From Bacillota bacterium (GTDB lineage Bacteria > Bacillota > Clostridia > Monoglobales > Firm-18), in NCBI GenBank assembly GCA_023228885.1, contig JALOAJ010000005.1, positions 48,720 to 112,719 of the forward strand: a DNA stretch of 64,000 nucleotides, read 5' to 3'. This document shows positions 17,810 to 25,398 of this stretch, piece after piece. The notes under the pieces were generated by a model. That model did not search any database. It worked only from the letters and a program-made list of their open reading frames with translations, and was not told the DNA's origin. The position numbers and the translations under genes were made by a program. Position 1 is the stretch's first letter, and the number at the start of each line of letters is the position of its first letter.

Positions 17810-18664
17810 CTAATGCCCTAAATCACGGTGCACCTCAAAAACCCTGCACCCCTTATCTTTTAAATGCTCTGTCAACTGATGGGTAAAGGTAACGGAGCGG
17901 TGCTTGCCCCCCGTGCAACCGATTGAAATCACTATTTGCGATTTACCTTCTTCGATGTAATGCGGAATTAAAAAGTCAACCATATCATAAAGCTTTTCTT
18001 GAAATTCAATGCTTTGCGGGAACTTCATAACATAATCCGAAACTTCGGCGTCAAGCCCGCTTTTGTTTTTTAACTCAGAAATATAAAACGGATTGGGCAG
18101 GAATCTTACATCGAAAATCAAATCGGAATCTATCGGTATTCCGTATTTAAAGCCGAACGAAAGAATATTTATTACAATGCTTTTGTTTTCGCTTGTGTCG
18201 CCGAAAAGCTCTGTCAGCCTATCCTTGAACTGTCTGCTGGTGGAATGGGATGTGTCAATAATGTGCGTGGCTTTTGATTTAAGCCCCTTTAAAACCTCAC
18301 GCTCCTTGGCAATAGCCTCGGGCAGCCTGTCGCTGTTTGAAAGCGGGTGTTTTCGCCTTGTTTCCTTATATCTTTTTATAAGGGTGCTATCATTCGCGTC
18401 TAAAAACAATAAATCATATTGATAGCCCTTTTTGCCCAGCTCCAACAAGCTTTCGTCAAGGTGTTCAAACATTTCGCCGCCGCGAATATCGCAAACGATT
18501 GCAACTTTATTAAATTTCGTAAAAGAGTTACAGCAAATTTCCGCAAAATTGGAAATAAACGCGGGGGGCATGTTATCGATGCAATAATACCCAATGTCCT
18601 CTAATGCATTGACCGCCTGGCTCTTTCCCGCCCCCGACATACCTGTTATAATTATAAACCGCAT
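17810..18664 (-). CDS. rapZ: RNase adapter / nucleotide-binding protein RapZ (YvcJ)
   Basis: A 284-residue P-loop protein. The Walker A motif GMSGAGKSQAVNALED is at residue 8, followed by GYYCIDNMPP; the C-terminal domain has SIGCTGGKHRSVTF, a basic phosphosugar-binding segment. Family members (YvcJ in Bacillus, RapZ in E. coli) link cell-wall amino-sugar status to regulation. It overlaps the murB 3' end by 13 bases and sits in a peptidoglycan/carbon-control operon. Confidence 0.95.
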   Translation of the reverse strand: MRFIIITGMSGAGKSQAVNALEDIGYYCIDNMPPAFISNFAEICCNSFTKFNKVAIVCDIRGGEMFEHLDESLLELGKKGYQYDLLFLDANDSTLIKRYKETRRKHPLSNSDRLPEAIAKEREVLKGLKSKATHIIDTSHSTSRQFKDRLTELFGDTSENKSIVINILSFGFKYGIPIDSDLIFDVRFLPNPFYISELKNKSGLDAEVSDYVMKFPQSIEFQEKLYDMVDFLIPHYIEEGKSQIVISIGCTGGKHRSVTFTHQLTEHLKDKGCRVFEVHRDLGH

Positions 18665-19560
18665 ATTTTCACCTCTGTATCAAGATGCACGCCGAACTTT
18701 TTGTAAACCTCTGATTGCACATACTCTATTAAGCGCATAACATCGTCAAACGTTGCGTTAGCATCGTTTATTATAAAGCCGCAATGTTTTGCAGACACAG
18801 TCGCACCGCCTATTCTATACCCGCTAAGCCCTGCATTTTCAATTAACTTCCCGGCAAAATGCCCCTTAGGGCGTTTGAAAGTGCTGCCTGCACTGCAATA
18901 TTCAAGAGGCTGCTTTTGGCGGCGGCGTGCGGATAAATCCGCCATCTTAGCGCGTATTTTGTCTTTATCCTTTTGATAAAGCAAAAGAGCGCTTTGCGTG
19001 GCAATGGCTTTAGTATTGCTAAAAAAACTGCTGCGATACCCAAAATCATGATTTGTAACTTCATGAATATCTCCCAAGTTGTCAACATATCGGGTGGAAA
19101 CAACAACATCCTTCATCTCGCCGCCGTATGCGCCCGCATTCATAACAACAGCGCCGCCAAGCGTGCCGGGTATCCCTGCCGCAAATTCAAAACCGCCCAG
19201 CCCAAAGCGCAGGGCAAAGGTGGCTATTTTTGATAAAAGAGCGCCGCTTTGGCAAACAAGTTGGTTTTCAATTTGCTTGATTTTGCTCATGTTGGGGTTT
19301 GTTTTAATTACAATTCCGCGAATTCCGTTGTCGCTTACCAATAGGTTTGAGCCGTTTCCCACAACAAAAATCGGGATATCGGAAAGTTCTTTTACAACTT
19401 TAGAAATTTGTTCTTCGTTTTGCGGCATCACAATAAAATCTGCCGGACCGCCGATTTTGAAAGAAGTATGGTTTTTCATCGGCTCATTTACTAAGATGTT
19501 GCTTATCGGCAAAATTTCTTTAAGCTTTTTTTCAACAACGGAGCTGTTCAATCGGAACAC
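18652..19560 (-). CDS. murB: UDP-N-acetylenolpyruvoylglucosamine reductase
   Basis: FAD enzyme that reduces UDP-GlcNAc-enolpyruvate to UDP-MurNAc in peptidoglycan precursor synthesis; cytoplasmic, about 300 residues. Motifs: NHTSFKIGGPADF, the FAD-binding IPGTLGGAVVMNAGAYGGEM, and the proton-donor serine in CSAGSTFKRPKG, typical of type II MurB. GTG 19560 is only two bases from GAGGG. The in-frame TTG at 19551 is 11 bases away and may be the real start (MNSSVVEKKL). Overlaps rapZ. Confidence 0.95.
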   Translation of the reverse strand: MFRLNSSVVEKKLKEILPISNILVNEPMKNHTSFKIGGPADFIVMPQNEEQISKVVKELSDIPIFVVGNGSNLLVSDNGIRGIVIKTNPNMSKIKQIENQLVCQSGALLSKIATFALRFGLGGFEFAAGIPGTLGGAVVMNAGAYGGEMKDVVVSTRYVDNLGDIHEVTNHDFGYRSSFFSNTKAIATQSALLLYQKDKDKIRAKMADLSARRRQKQPLEYCSAGSTFKRPKGHFAGKLIENAGLSGYRIGGATVSAKHCGFIINDANATFDDVMRLIEYVQSEVYKKFGVHLDTEVKICGL

Positions 19561-19589
19561 ATCCCTCTTTTAAGCAATGAAAACAAACA

Positions 19590-20531
19590 TCAAAAGCCTA
19601 ACGCCGCTGCTCCTATAATGCCCGCATCATTTCCGAGCATTGCGGTGCGTACTTGGGTTTGCGCAACATCGCGGCTATACACTTCTTTATTTATAATTTC
19701 TTTTAGCGGGTTTAGCAGATAATCCCCTTCTTTTGACACTCCCCCGCCGATAACAAGTGTTTCGGGCTGGAATATGTTAATTATATTTATAAGCCCGGTC
19801 GCAAAATAAAAAATATAGCGTTCTACAACAGCAGCGGCTATGGGGCAACCTGCACGCATACCGTCAAAGGCAGTTTTTCCGCCAATGCTGTCTATGCTTT
19901 TATCTACCATTTGAAACATCAGGCTGTCGGGGTTTTTTAGCGCCGCTTGTTTTGTTTGATTTATAAGCGCAGTTGCAGAGCCGTACGCTTCCCAGCAACC
20001 GTTTCGACCGCATGTGCATTTTATGCCGTCGAAAGATATAACCATGTGCCCAAGCTCGCCGCCTGCATTGTTAAAGCCGCTGTATATTTTTTTATTAATA
20101 ATAATTCCGCCGCCTATGCCCGTTCCGATTGTAATCATCAGCGAATGTTCCGCATTTTTTGTTGCGCCCGCATATGCCTCGCCAAGCGCCGCGCAATTTG
20201 CATCATTTTCAACATAAACTGGCAATGGGATAATCTGCTGTATAATTTTGCGAATGGGAGTGTTGCGCATATTTATATTGTTGGTATATATGCATTTGCC
20301 TTCTTTAGTGTCAGGGGTTCCGGGCATCCCTACACCTATCCATTTAACAGATGAAACAGGCGTGTTTGAATCGCTTAGAACTTTAACGCACAGCTTAGCT
20401 ATATCCTGCACTATTTCTGTGTCTTTTCTGTGAGCGTTTGTCGGAACGCTGTCTTTTTGTATAATGTTTAAATTATCGTCCACCAACCCCACCGCAATAT
20501 TGGTACCCCCTAAATCAACCCCTAAATACAT
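19590..20531 (-). CDS. ROK family sugar kinase, probably glucokinase
   Basis: A 313-residue ATP-dependent hexose kinase. The phosphate-binding start YLGVDLGGTNIAVGLVD, the ROK sugar-binding segment GTGIGGGIIINKKIYSG, and the zinc motif CTCGRNGCWEAYGS are present, which fits the Firmicutes GlcK-like group. ATG 20531 follows GGGGGGAG with good spacing; the longer in-frame TTG start lies inside the ribosome site. Overlaps the PHP gene stop by 17 bases. Placement beside hprK suggests a role in sugar uptake and catabolite control. Confidence 0.9.
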   Translation of the reverse strand: MYLGVDLGGTNIAVGLVDDNLNIIQKDSVPTNAHRKDTEIVQDIAKLCVKVLSDSNTPVSSVKWIGVGMPGTPDTKEGKCIYTNNINMRNTPIRKIIQQIIPLPVYVENDANCAALGEAYAGATKNAEHSLMITIGTGIGGGIIINKKIYSGFNNAGGELGHMVISFDGIKCTCGRNGCWEAYGSATALINQTKQAALKNPDSLMFQMVDKSIDSIGGKTAFDGMRAGCPIAAAVVERYIFYFATGLINIINIFQPETLVIGGGVSKEGDYLLNPLKEIINKEVYSRDVAQTQVRTAMLGNDAGIIGAAALGF

Positions 20532-21234
20532 TCTTTCTCCCCCCAAAGTAGCTTTTCAAATTTTCAAATGTTGAGTTTACAACAAGCCGCTCATCAAAAT
20601 TAATCTTCTTCAAAAGTTGAATGGACAAATCAACATTTCCCACATTGCTGCTTATATGACTGTCGCTTGTGAGCGCTATGGGAACGCTATGTTCCTTGCA
20701 CATTTTTGCAACCTGAAGGCAACGCTTTGCAGCCCGCTTGCCGGTCAGAGAGCTTGAATTGATTTCAATCAGCTTGCCGTTGGCTTTTGCCTTTTTAACA
20801 ACAAGTTCTATATCAAATTCGGTCTTTTCTCGACCGATATGCCCCAATATATCAATGTTTGGGTTTTCACAAGCACGAGCTAAAACTTCGGTATGCTCAT
20901 TTTCATCTTTTGGCGAATAAACAGGGCGGTGAAGAGATGCTATAACAATGTCCAAAGACGAAAGCAATTTATCATCAAGGTCTAAATCGGCATCGCTGTT
21001 TAAAAAACTGCACTCTACGCCCCTTAAAATTATAACGCCGTTCATTTTACGAGGTAACACAACCATATTTTGAAAGTGGTAAAGATGGGCTCCATCCGGC
21101 AAAGCGGGAGCATGGTCCGTTATGGCAATGGCTTGTAAACCCCTGTCTGCCGCCGCCCGAGCATATTCTTCCACCGTGCTGTATGCGTGTGTGCTTGCAA
21201 CTGTATGACAATGTAAATCTGTTAATATTGTGAT
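20515..21234 (-). CDS. PHP-domain phosphoesterase (YcdX-like), probable ATC start
   Basis: A metal-dependent phosphoesterase of about 239 residues with TIM-barrel PHP fold. The metal ligands lie in DLHCHTVASTHAYS, ITDHAP, ASLHRPV, GHIGR, EINSSS and TSDSHISSNVG. The first standard start in this frame (GTG 21174) would delete the HxH motif, which is encoded upstream in frame. Before it stand GGA GAA TTT TGC ATC ACA ATA: only near-cognate codons. AAAGGAG lies eight bases before ATC 21234, which is the best-positioned start. An indel hiding an ATG cannot be excluded. Substrate unknown. Confidence 0.82.
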   Translation of the reverse strand: MTILTDLHCHTVASTHAYSTVEEYARAAADRGLQAIAITDHAPALPDGAHLYHFQNMVVLPRKMNGVIILRGVECSFLNSDADLDLDDKLLSSLDIVIASLHRPVYSPKDENEHTEVLARACENPNIDILGHIGREKTEFDIELVVKKAKANGKLIEINSSSLTGKRAAKRCLQVAKMCKEHSVPIALTSDSHISSNVGNVDLSIQLLKKINFDERLVVNSTFENLKSYFGGRKNVFRG

Positions 21235-21264
21235 GCAAAATTCTCCTTTCTTTCATTTAACAAT

Positions 21265-22206
21265 CTAACCTTCCCAGTTAATATCCATGTTTGCCATAAT
21301 CCTTTTATTAAGTTCTTCCGCTGCATTGTAGCCTGCTCTTTTAAGCCTGTTGTTCATTGCGGATATTTCTATTATAACCGCCAAATTTCGCCCCGGCTTA
21401 ACGGGCAACACGATTGAAGGTATCGGCAACCCAAGAATGTCGGTCACCTCGTTGGTAAGGCCAAGCCTGTCATAGTGCTTCCCTTCAACCCATGTTTCAA
21501 GGTGCAACACAAGGTCTATCTTTTCGCTGTCTTTAACCGCACCCATACCGAATAGGCGCTTAACATCAATAATACCTATGCCCCGTATCTCGATAAAATG
21601 TCTTATTATTTCGGGTGAGCTGCCAACAAGCGTAATTGCCGAAACCTTTTTAATTTCAACGGCATCGTCCGCAATAAGCCGGTGTCCGCGTTTTACAAGC
21701 TCGATTGCCGCCTCGCTTTTGCCCACGCCGCTTTCGCCAAGCAACAGCACACCTTCGCCATACACCTCGACAAGAACGCCGTGGCGGGTTATCCGAGGGG
21801 CAAGCTCGGTGTGTAAAAACGGGATAAGCCTGCTTAAAAAAGAGGTAGTGGTAAATGATGTTCTAAGCACCGGAACATCGAATTCCTTGGAAACAGCTGC
21901 CAATTCGTCAAAAATTTCAAGCCCTCTTGTTACAATAACAACGGGAATTTTATTTGAAAACAGCTCTTTTAGCTTTTTTTCTCTAACATCCGGCGGTTGG
22001 CTTGCTAAATACGCATGTTCCACCATTCCAAAAAGTTGTATTCTCGTTGGGTCAAAGCAATCATAAAAGCCCGAAAGCTGAATTCCCGGACGGTTCACAT
22101 CCACACTGACGATTGATATATCATCGGTGTTCTCCGTACAGTTTATTCGTTCTAAACCAAAGTGTGTAATAAGTTTTTCAAGCCTAACAGAAAACTTTTC
22201 GCTCAT
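21265..22206 (-). CDS. hprK: HPr kinase/phosphorylase
   Basis: Bifunctional sensor enzyme (313 residues) that phosphorylates Ser46 of HPr in Firmicutes carbon catabolite repression. The N-terminal MurF-like domain is followed by the P-loop GESGVGKSEAAIELVKRGH and the HprK signature EIRGIGIIDVKRLFG. C-terminal segment LPVKPGRNLAVIIE is typical. ATG 22206 follows a G-rich ribosome site. First gene of the hprK-php-ROK-murB-rapZ-yvcK operon, with a clear promoter at 22269-22297. Confidence 0.97.
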   Translation of the reverse strand: MSEKFSVRLEKLITHFGLERINCTENTDDISIVSVDVNRPGIQLSGFYDCFDPTRIQLFGMVEHAYLASQPPDVREKKLKELFSNKIPVVIVTRGLEIFDELAAVSKEFDVPVLRTSFTTTSFLSRLIPFLHTELAPRITRHGVLVEVYGEGVLLLGESGVGKSEAAIELVKRGHRLIADDAVEIKKVSAITLVGSSPEIIRHFIEIRGIGIIDVKRLFGMGAVKDSEKIDLVLHLETWVEGKHYDRLGLTNEVTDILGLPIPSIVLPVKPGRNLAVIIEISAMNNRLKRAGYNAAEELNKRIMANMDINWEG

Positions 22207-22268
22207 TGGCGCCCCCCTTTTTTTATACGCTAAACTTCAAAATACAGCGATATGCTTACAATGCCATA

Positions 22269-22297
22269 ATTATACCACTAATGCGCAAAACCGTCAA
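22269..22297 (-). promoter_or_regulatory. Sigma-A promoter of the hprK operon
   Basis: On the minus strand TTGACG (22297-22292), 17-base spacer, TATAAT (22274-22269), about 63 bases upstream of the hprK ATG. Confidence 0.75.
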
Positions 22298-22320
22298 TAA
22301 ACTAAAATTAAATAAAAAGT

Positions 22321-22360
22321 AAAGGGCGCCTTTTGCCTGATACGGCAAAACTTGCGCCCT
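22321..22360 (-). terminator. Intrinsic terminator after the DUF4430 lipoprotein gene
   Basis: On the minus strand GGGCGC-AAG-TTTTGCC, loop GTATCA, GGCAAAA-GGCGCCC, followed by TTTACTTTTT. Lies about 20 bases after the lipoprotein stop and closes the cobalamin-linked operon. Confidence 0.85.
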
Positions 22361-22378
22361 CAATTTGTTTTAAAAAAC

Positions 22379-22978
22379 CTATAAGTCAAACTCACCTTGT
22401 GATGTTGTGTATAAAATTGCAATAATATCGTCTTTTTTTAAAATGTAAGCGCCGCAGCTTTTTTTGGGAAATTCGCCGTTTACGCTGTAAACCCAACCGC
22501 TTTGCCCGCCGTTGTCAAATTCATATAAATTGTCGATGCCCTTTATATAAATGCTTTTTTTACTGCCTACAAATTCCGCTTGAATTGAATTTTCTTTTGT
22601 TATTTTAAAAAGCACATCAAATACCGTATCTCCCTCTGCAAACGGCGTTTGTGTTTGCGGCAGAATTTCTGCCTTGTCGCCAATACCTTTTATTGAGATT
22701 TTTACTGTATCTTCCGCAATGGGCGGTGTTTCGCGCTGTAACCGTTCGGCTTCGGCAGGTAAATCTTTTTGTATTGGCGGCGGAGCGGGTTTTTCTGCCT
22801 GCTCCTTCACTTCGTTTTCCGGCTGTAAGGGCGGTTCGGTATCACCTTGTTCCGGTAAAACCTCCGATTCGGAAACAACCGGGTTGTCTACTATGGTCAG
22901 CGTTTCCGGTTGCTCTTGTTTTACACCGCAACCGCATAACAAAAGTAAAATCAGTAAACCGAAAAAGCTCCTTTTCAT
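22379..22978 (-). CDS. DUF4430 (transcobalamin beta-domain-like) lipoprotein
   Basis: A 199-residue lipoprotein: signal peptide with lipobox LLCGC (residues about 14-17), a proline/glutamate-rich wall-spanning linker (20-90), and a C-terminal DUF4430 domain with TVFDVLFKITKEN, GGQSGWVYSVNGEFPKKSCGAY and KKDDIIAILY. DUF4430 is related to the C-terminal cobalamin-binding domain of transcobalamin and intrinsic factor. It overlaps the SLH gene by four bases (ATGA), so both are under the upstream cobalamin riboswitch. I infer a membrane-anchored cobalamin-binding partner of the SLH protein. Confidence 0.85.
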   Translation of the reverse strand: MKRSFFGLLILLLLCGCGVKQEQPETLTIVDNPVVSESEVLPEQGDTEPPLQPENEVKEQAEKPAPPPIQKDLPAEAERLQRETPPIAEDTVKISIKGIGDKAEILPQTQTPFAEGDTVFDVLFKITKENSIQAEFVGSKKSIYIKGIDNLYEFDNGGQSGWVYSVNGEFPKKSCGAYILKKDDIIAILYTTSQGEFDL

Positions 22979-25128
22979 TTTTGAATTACCCTTTCAAAAT
23001 TGCTTTCAAAAAGCCGAATTGCAATAACTGCCGCCATTTCTCTCGTTACATTATTTTTAGGCTCAAAGCGCTCTCCGCTACCTTGCATTATGCCAACGGA
23101 TGCCACCCTTGATACAGCCTTTGATGCCCAATCGGAAATTTCGGAAGAATCATCAAACACCATTTCGCTTTCTTCCATAGAAAACGACCTGCTTATTATA
23201 ACGGCCACTTCCTCTCGCGTAATGCCGCTGTTCGGACGGAATGTGTTGTCATCGTATCCGCTTATAATGCCGTATGTTTTTGCAGTCGACACATATTCAA
23301 AATACCATTCATCCGGGCTGATATCGTCAAAAAGCGCAATTTCTTCCGTTTGGGGCATGTCTAACAGCCGTATGAGCAAGGCGGTAAATTCCGCCCGTGT
23401 TATTTCCGCTTGCGGCAAAAACTCATTGTTGTCATTGCCAACCATAATCTTGTGTTTTTGCGCCTTTTCAATATATGATGTTGCCCAATCGGAAATTTGG
23501 TTGCTGTCGCTGTACGGCGTTGGCTTTTCTTCATCTTCCGTTTGCTTGGTATCGTCTTGTGTGTTTTCCGGTTGTTCATCCGTGTTTTCAACCGGTGCAG
23601 GGGGCAGATAAAGCGTGCCTCCGCCGCTTACCCTGTTAGAGGATGTGGTTGTTTCTTCCGCTTTCTCTACTTCTATTTCAAATTCCAAAATGCGCACAAT
23701 CGCCGGGTAGCCCGCATCGTTCATTTTTGAAATGTTTACCTTATAGCTGCCCGCCTTGGTTATGTCGTTAATCGTTGCAACGCCTGATTCATCGGTTAAA
23801 TATGTTTTTTTGTTAACCACTACCTTAGCGCCTTCTATTGGCACGGTTTTTTCCGCGTTAGCAGCCCAATCGAAATAACTTGCGGTAAGGGTTATTTTTA
23901 TGTCCTTCTCAGCGCGCAACACAGAAGGCGATATTGAATATTCCGCAATTAGCGTATCGGGCGCGTATCCGCCGTAATATAGCAATATTTCTTCGTTGCT
24001 CTCAAGTTCAAAATCCCCCATGCCGACGCTTGGCTCATTTCCATCAACAATGTACAGCCAGCCTTCATAACCGCCGAATTGCCCTTCTGTTTCATCGTTT
24101 ATTGAGGAGATGTAGTGCGAACCGTAAAATTCTTTTATTGTATAGTCTATATCGATGCTTTCGAGCACGGCAACTATTGCGTCAAGCACGGTGGGCTTTG
24201 CGCTTATAACGGTAACGTCTCCGCTGAATAAGGCGCTTTCAATGCCTTCAATTCGCAAGCTTGCCGTTGCCGTTTTAAGGGTTGCAAACCTGCACCATAC
24301 GCTGTTTTCGTTTATCATGTCATTTATTGCAATTAAAGCTTGGGCTGTTGCCAAACGGTTTGTTTCGTTATCATCTGCCATATATTCAAAAGAACCGTCA
24401 TCAAGCATAAATTCGCATAAATAGTCAAACAGCGATTCGCCGTCCTTTAGCCATTTACTGCTTAAAATATTCTCGCCGACGGCGCAAAGACCTGAAATTA
24501 CAACGGATATTGTGTTAGCGTTGTCAATTACATCGCTGTCTTGCCATTTGTTTTTGATGTATTCCACAGCTTTTGCCGTCATTTGGCTGTCATATTGCGA
24601 AAGCGCCGTAAGCGCCATGGCGGTAACATCAATGTATGGAGAGCCGTCATTTTGGTCAAGGCTAAAGCCCCCGCCATTGTTTTGGAAGCTTTCAAGAAAT
24701 GAAAGCGCCGCAACTCGGTTATAGCGCGCGCCGACGGCATCAAGCGCAAGCATTGCCCATATATGCTGATTTGCCGATAAGGAAAAGCCACCGTTGTTGG
24801 ATTGCTTTGCCGCAAGTTGTTCTATAAAGCCGTTTTCATCGTTTATATCCTCATAACTCTCGCTTTGCATAAGCATGTAAAAAATATACTTTGCATAATC
24901 GGTAGGCATATTCCCGGACGGTTCTTCTATGTAAAATTGAAAATCGCCGTTTGAAATATCAATTCCGGCAGAAAAAAGCGCCGCCATATCCCAAAATTCC
25001 AAATCCGTATTGTTTTCGTTATAATAGCCTAAAATTTCTTCCGCAACTTCGCCGGGGGATAGCGCGAAAGCCGCCGGCGCCAGCAACAATGCCAATACCA
25101 ACACCGATAATAACATCTTTTTAAACAT
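22975..25128 (-). CDS. S-layer-anchored transcobalamin-like protein (prenyltransferase-like repeats, DUF4430, three SLH domains)
   Basis: A 717-residue secreted protein. Order: signal peptide (1-23); an all-helical repeat region resembling prenyltransferase/squalene-cyclase repeats (about 40-290; for example NNGGFSLSANQHIWAMLALD and NNGGGFSLDQNDGSPYIDVT); a DUF4430 domain (about 315-395; GGYEGWLYIVDGNEPSVGMG); an Ig-like domain (about 400-505); a Ser/Thr/Glu linker; and three SLH repeats (about 550-717) that bind secondary wall polymers. An alpha/alpha barrel plus a DUF4430 beta domain is the layout of animal intrinsic factor and transcobalamin. With a cobalamin riboswitch upstream I infer cell-surface B12 capture. 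ATG 25128 follows AAGGAGG; the open frame runs further upstream but into the leader. Confidence 0.88.
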   Translation of the reverse strand: MFKKMLLSVLVLALLLAPAAFALSPGEVAEEILGYYNENNTDLEFWDMAALFSAGIDISNGDFQFYIEEPSGNMPTDYAKYIFYMLMQSESYEDINDENGFIEQLAAKQSNNGGFSLSANQHIWAMLALDAVGARYNRVAALSFLESFQNNGGGFSLDQNDGSPYIDVTAMALTALSQYDSQMTAKAVEYIKNKWQDSDVIDNANTISVVISGLCAVGENILSSKWLKDGESLFDYLCEFMLDDGSFEYMADDNETNRLATAQALIAINDMINENSVWCRFATLKTATASLRIEGIESALFSGDVTVISAKPTVLDAIVAVLESIDIDYTIKEFYGSHYISSINDETEGQFGGYEGWLYIVDGNEPSVGMGDFELESNEEILLYYGGYAPDTLIAEYSISPSVLRAEKDIKITLTASYFDWAANAEKTVPIEGAKVVVNKKTYLTDESGVATINDITKAGSYKVNISKMNDAGYPAIVRILEFEIEVEKAEETTTSSNRVSGGGTLYLPPAPVENTDEQPENTQDDTKQTEDEEKPTPYSDSNQISDWATSYIEKAQKHKIMVGNDNNEFLPQAEITRAEFTALLIRLLDMPQTEEIALFDDISPDEWYFEYVSTAKTYGIISGYDDNTFRPNSGITREEVAVIISRSFSMEESEMVFDDSSEISDWASKAVSRVASVGIMQGSGERFEPKNNVTREMAAVIAIRLFESNFERVIQK

Positions 25129-25209
25129 AAAAAAACCTCCTTGAATTTTAGCGCAAGCAGGCATAAGAACCATCTTTTAGATAGCTTTCAACGCTGCTCT
25201 ATCGCTCGT

Positions 25210-25330
25210 AGAGTGGTTGGTTATGTGTCTGACTTCGGGCATTCCGACTATACGGCAGCGGGACTGTGAGGGAATTATTCACCCTGCTTTCCCCAAAATG
25301 CAGACTTTAATTTTTAAACAGGCATTTAGC
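25210..25330 (-). promoter_or_regulatory. Cobalamin (adenosylcobalamin) riboswitch
   Basis: Minus-strand leader of the SLH gene. It shows the cobalamin aptamer hallmarks in order: GGGTGAATAATTCCC, then CACAGTCCCGCTGCCGTAT (the J6/3-P3 strand resembling the CCCGCxACTG box), then GCCCGAAGTCAGACACATAACC (positions 25239-25218). A downstream hairpin CTCTA-CGAGCGA-TAGAG (25216-25200) could be the kissing P13 element. About 80 bases separate the core from AAGGAGG, leaving room for an expression platform that I could not resolve. Confidence 0.8.
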
Positions 25331-25398
25331 CTTACTAAAAAGATAATACCATCATAGTTTAGCAAAGTCAACCATTTTTGAAAAGTTGTTTGTTATTT

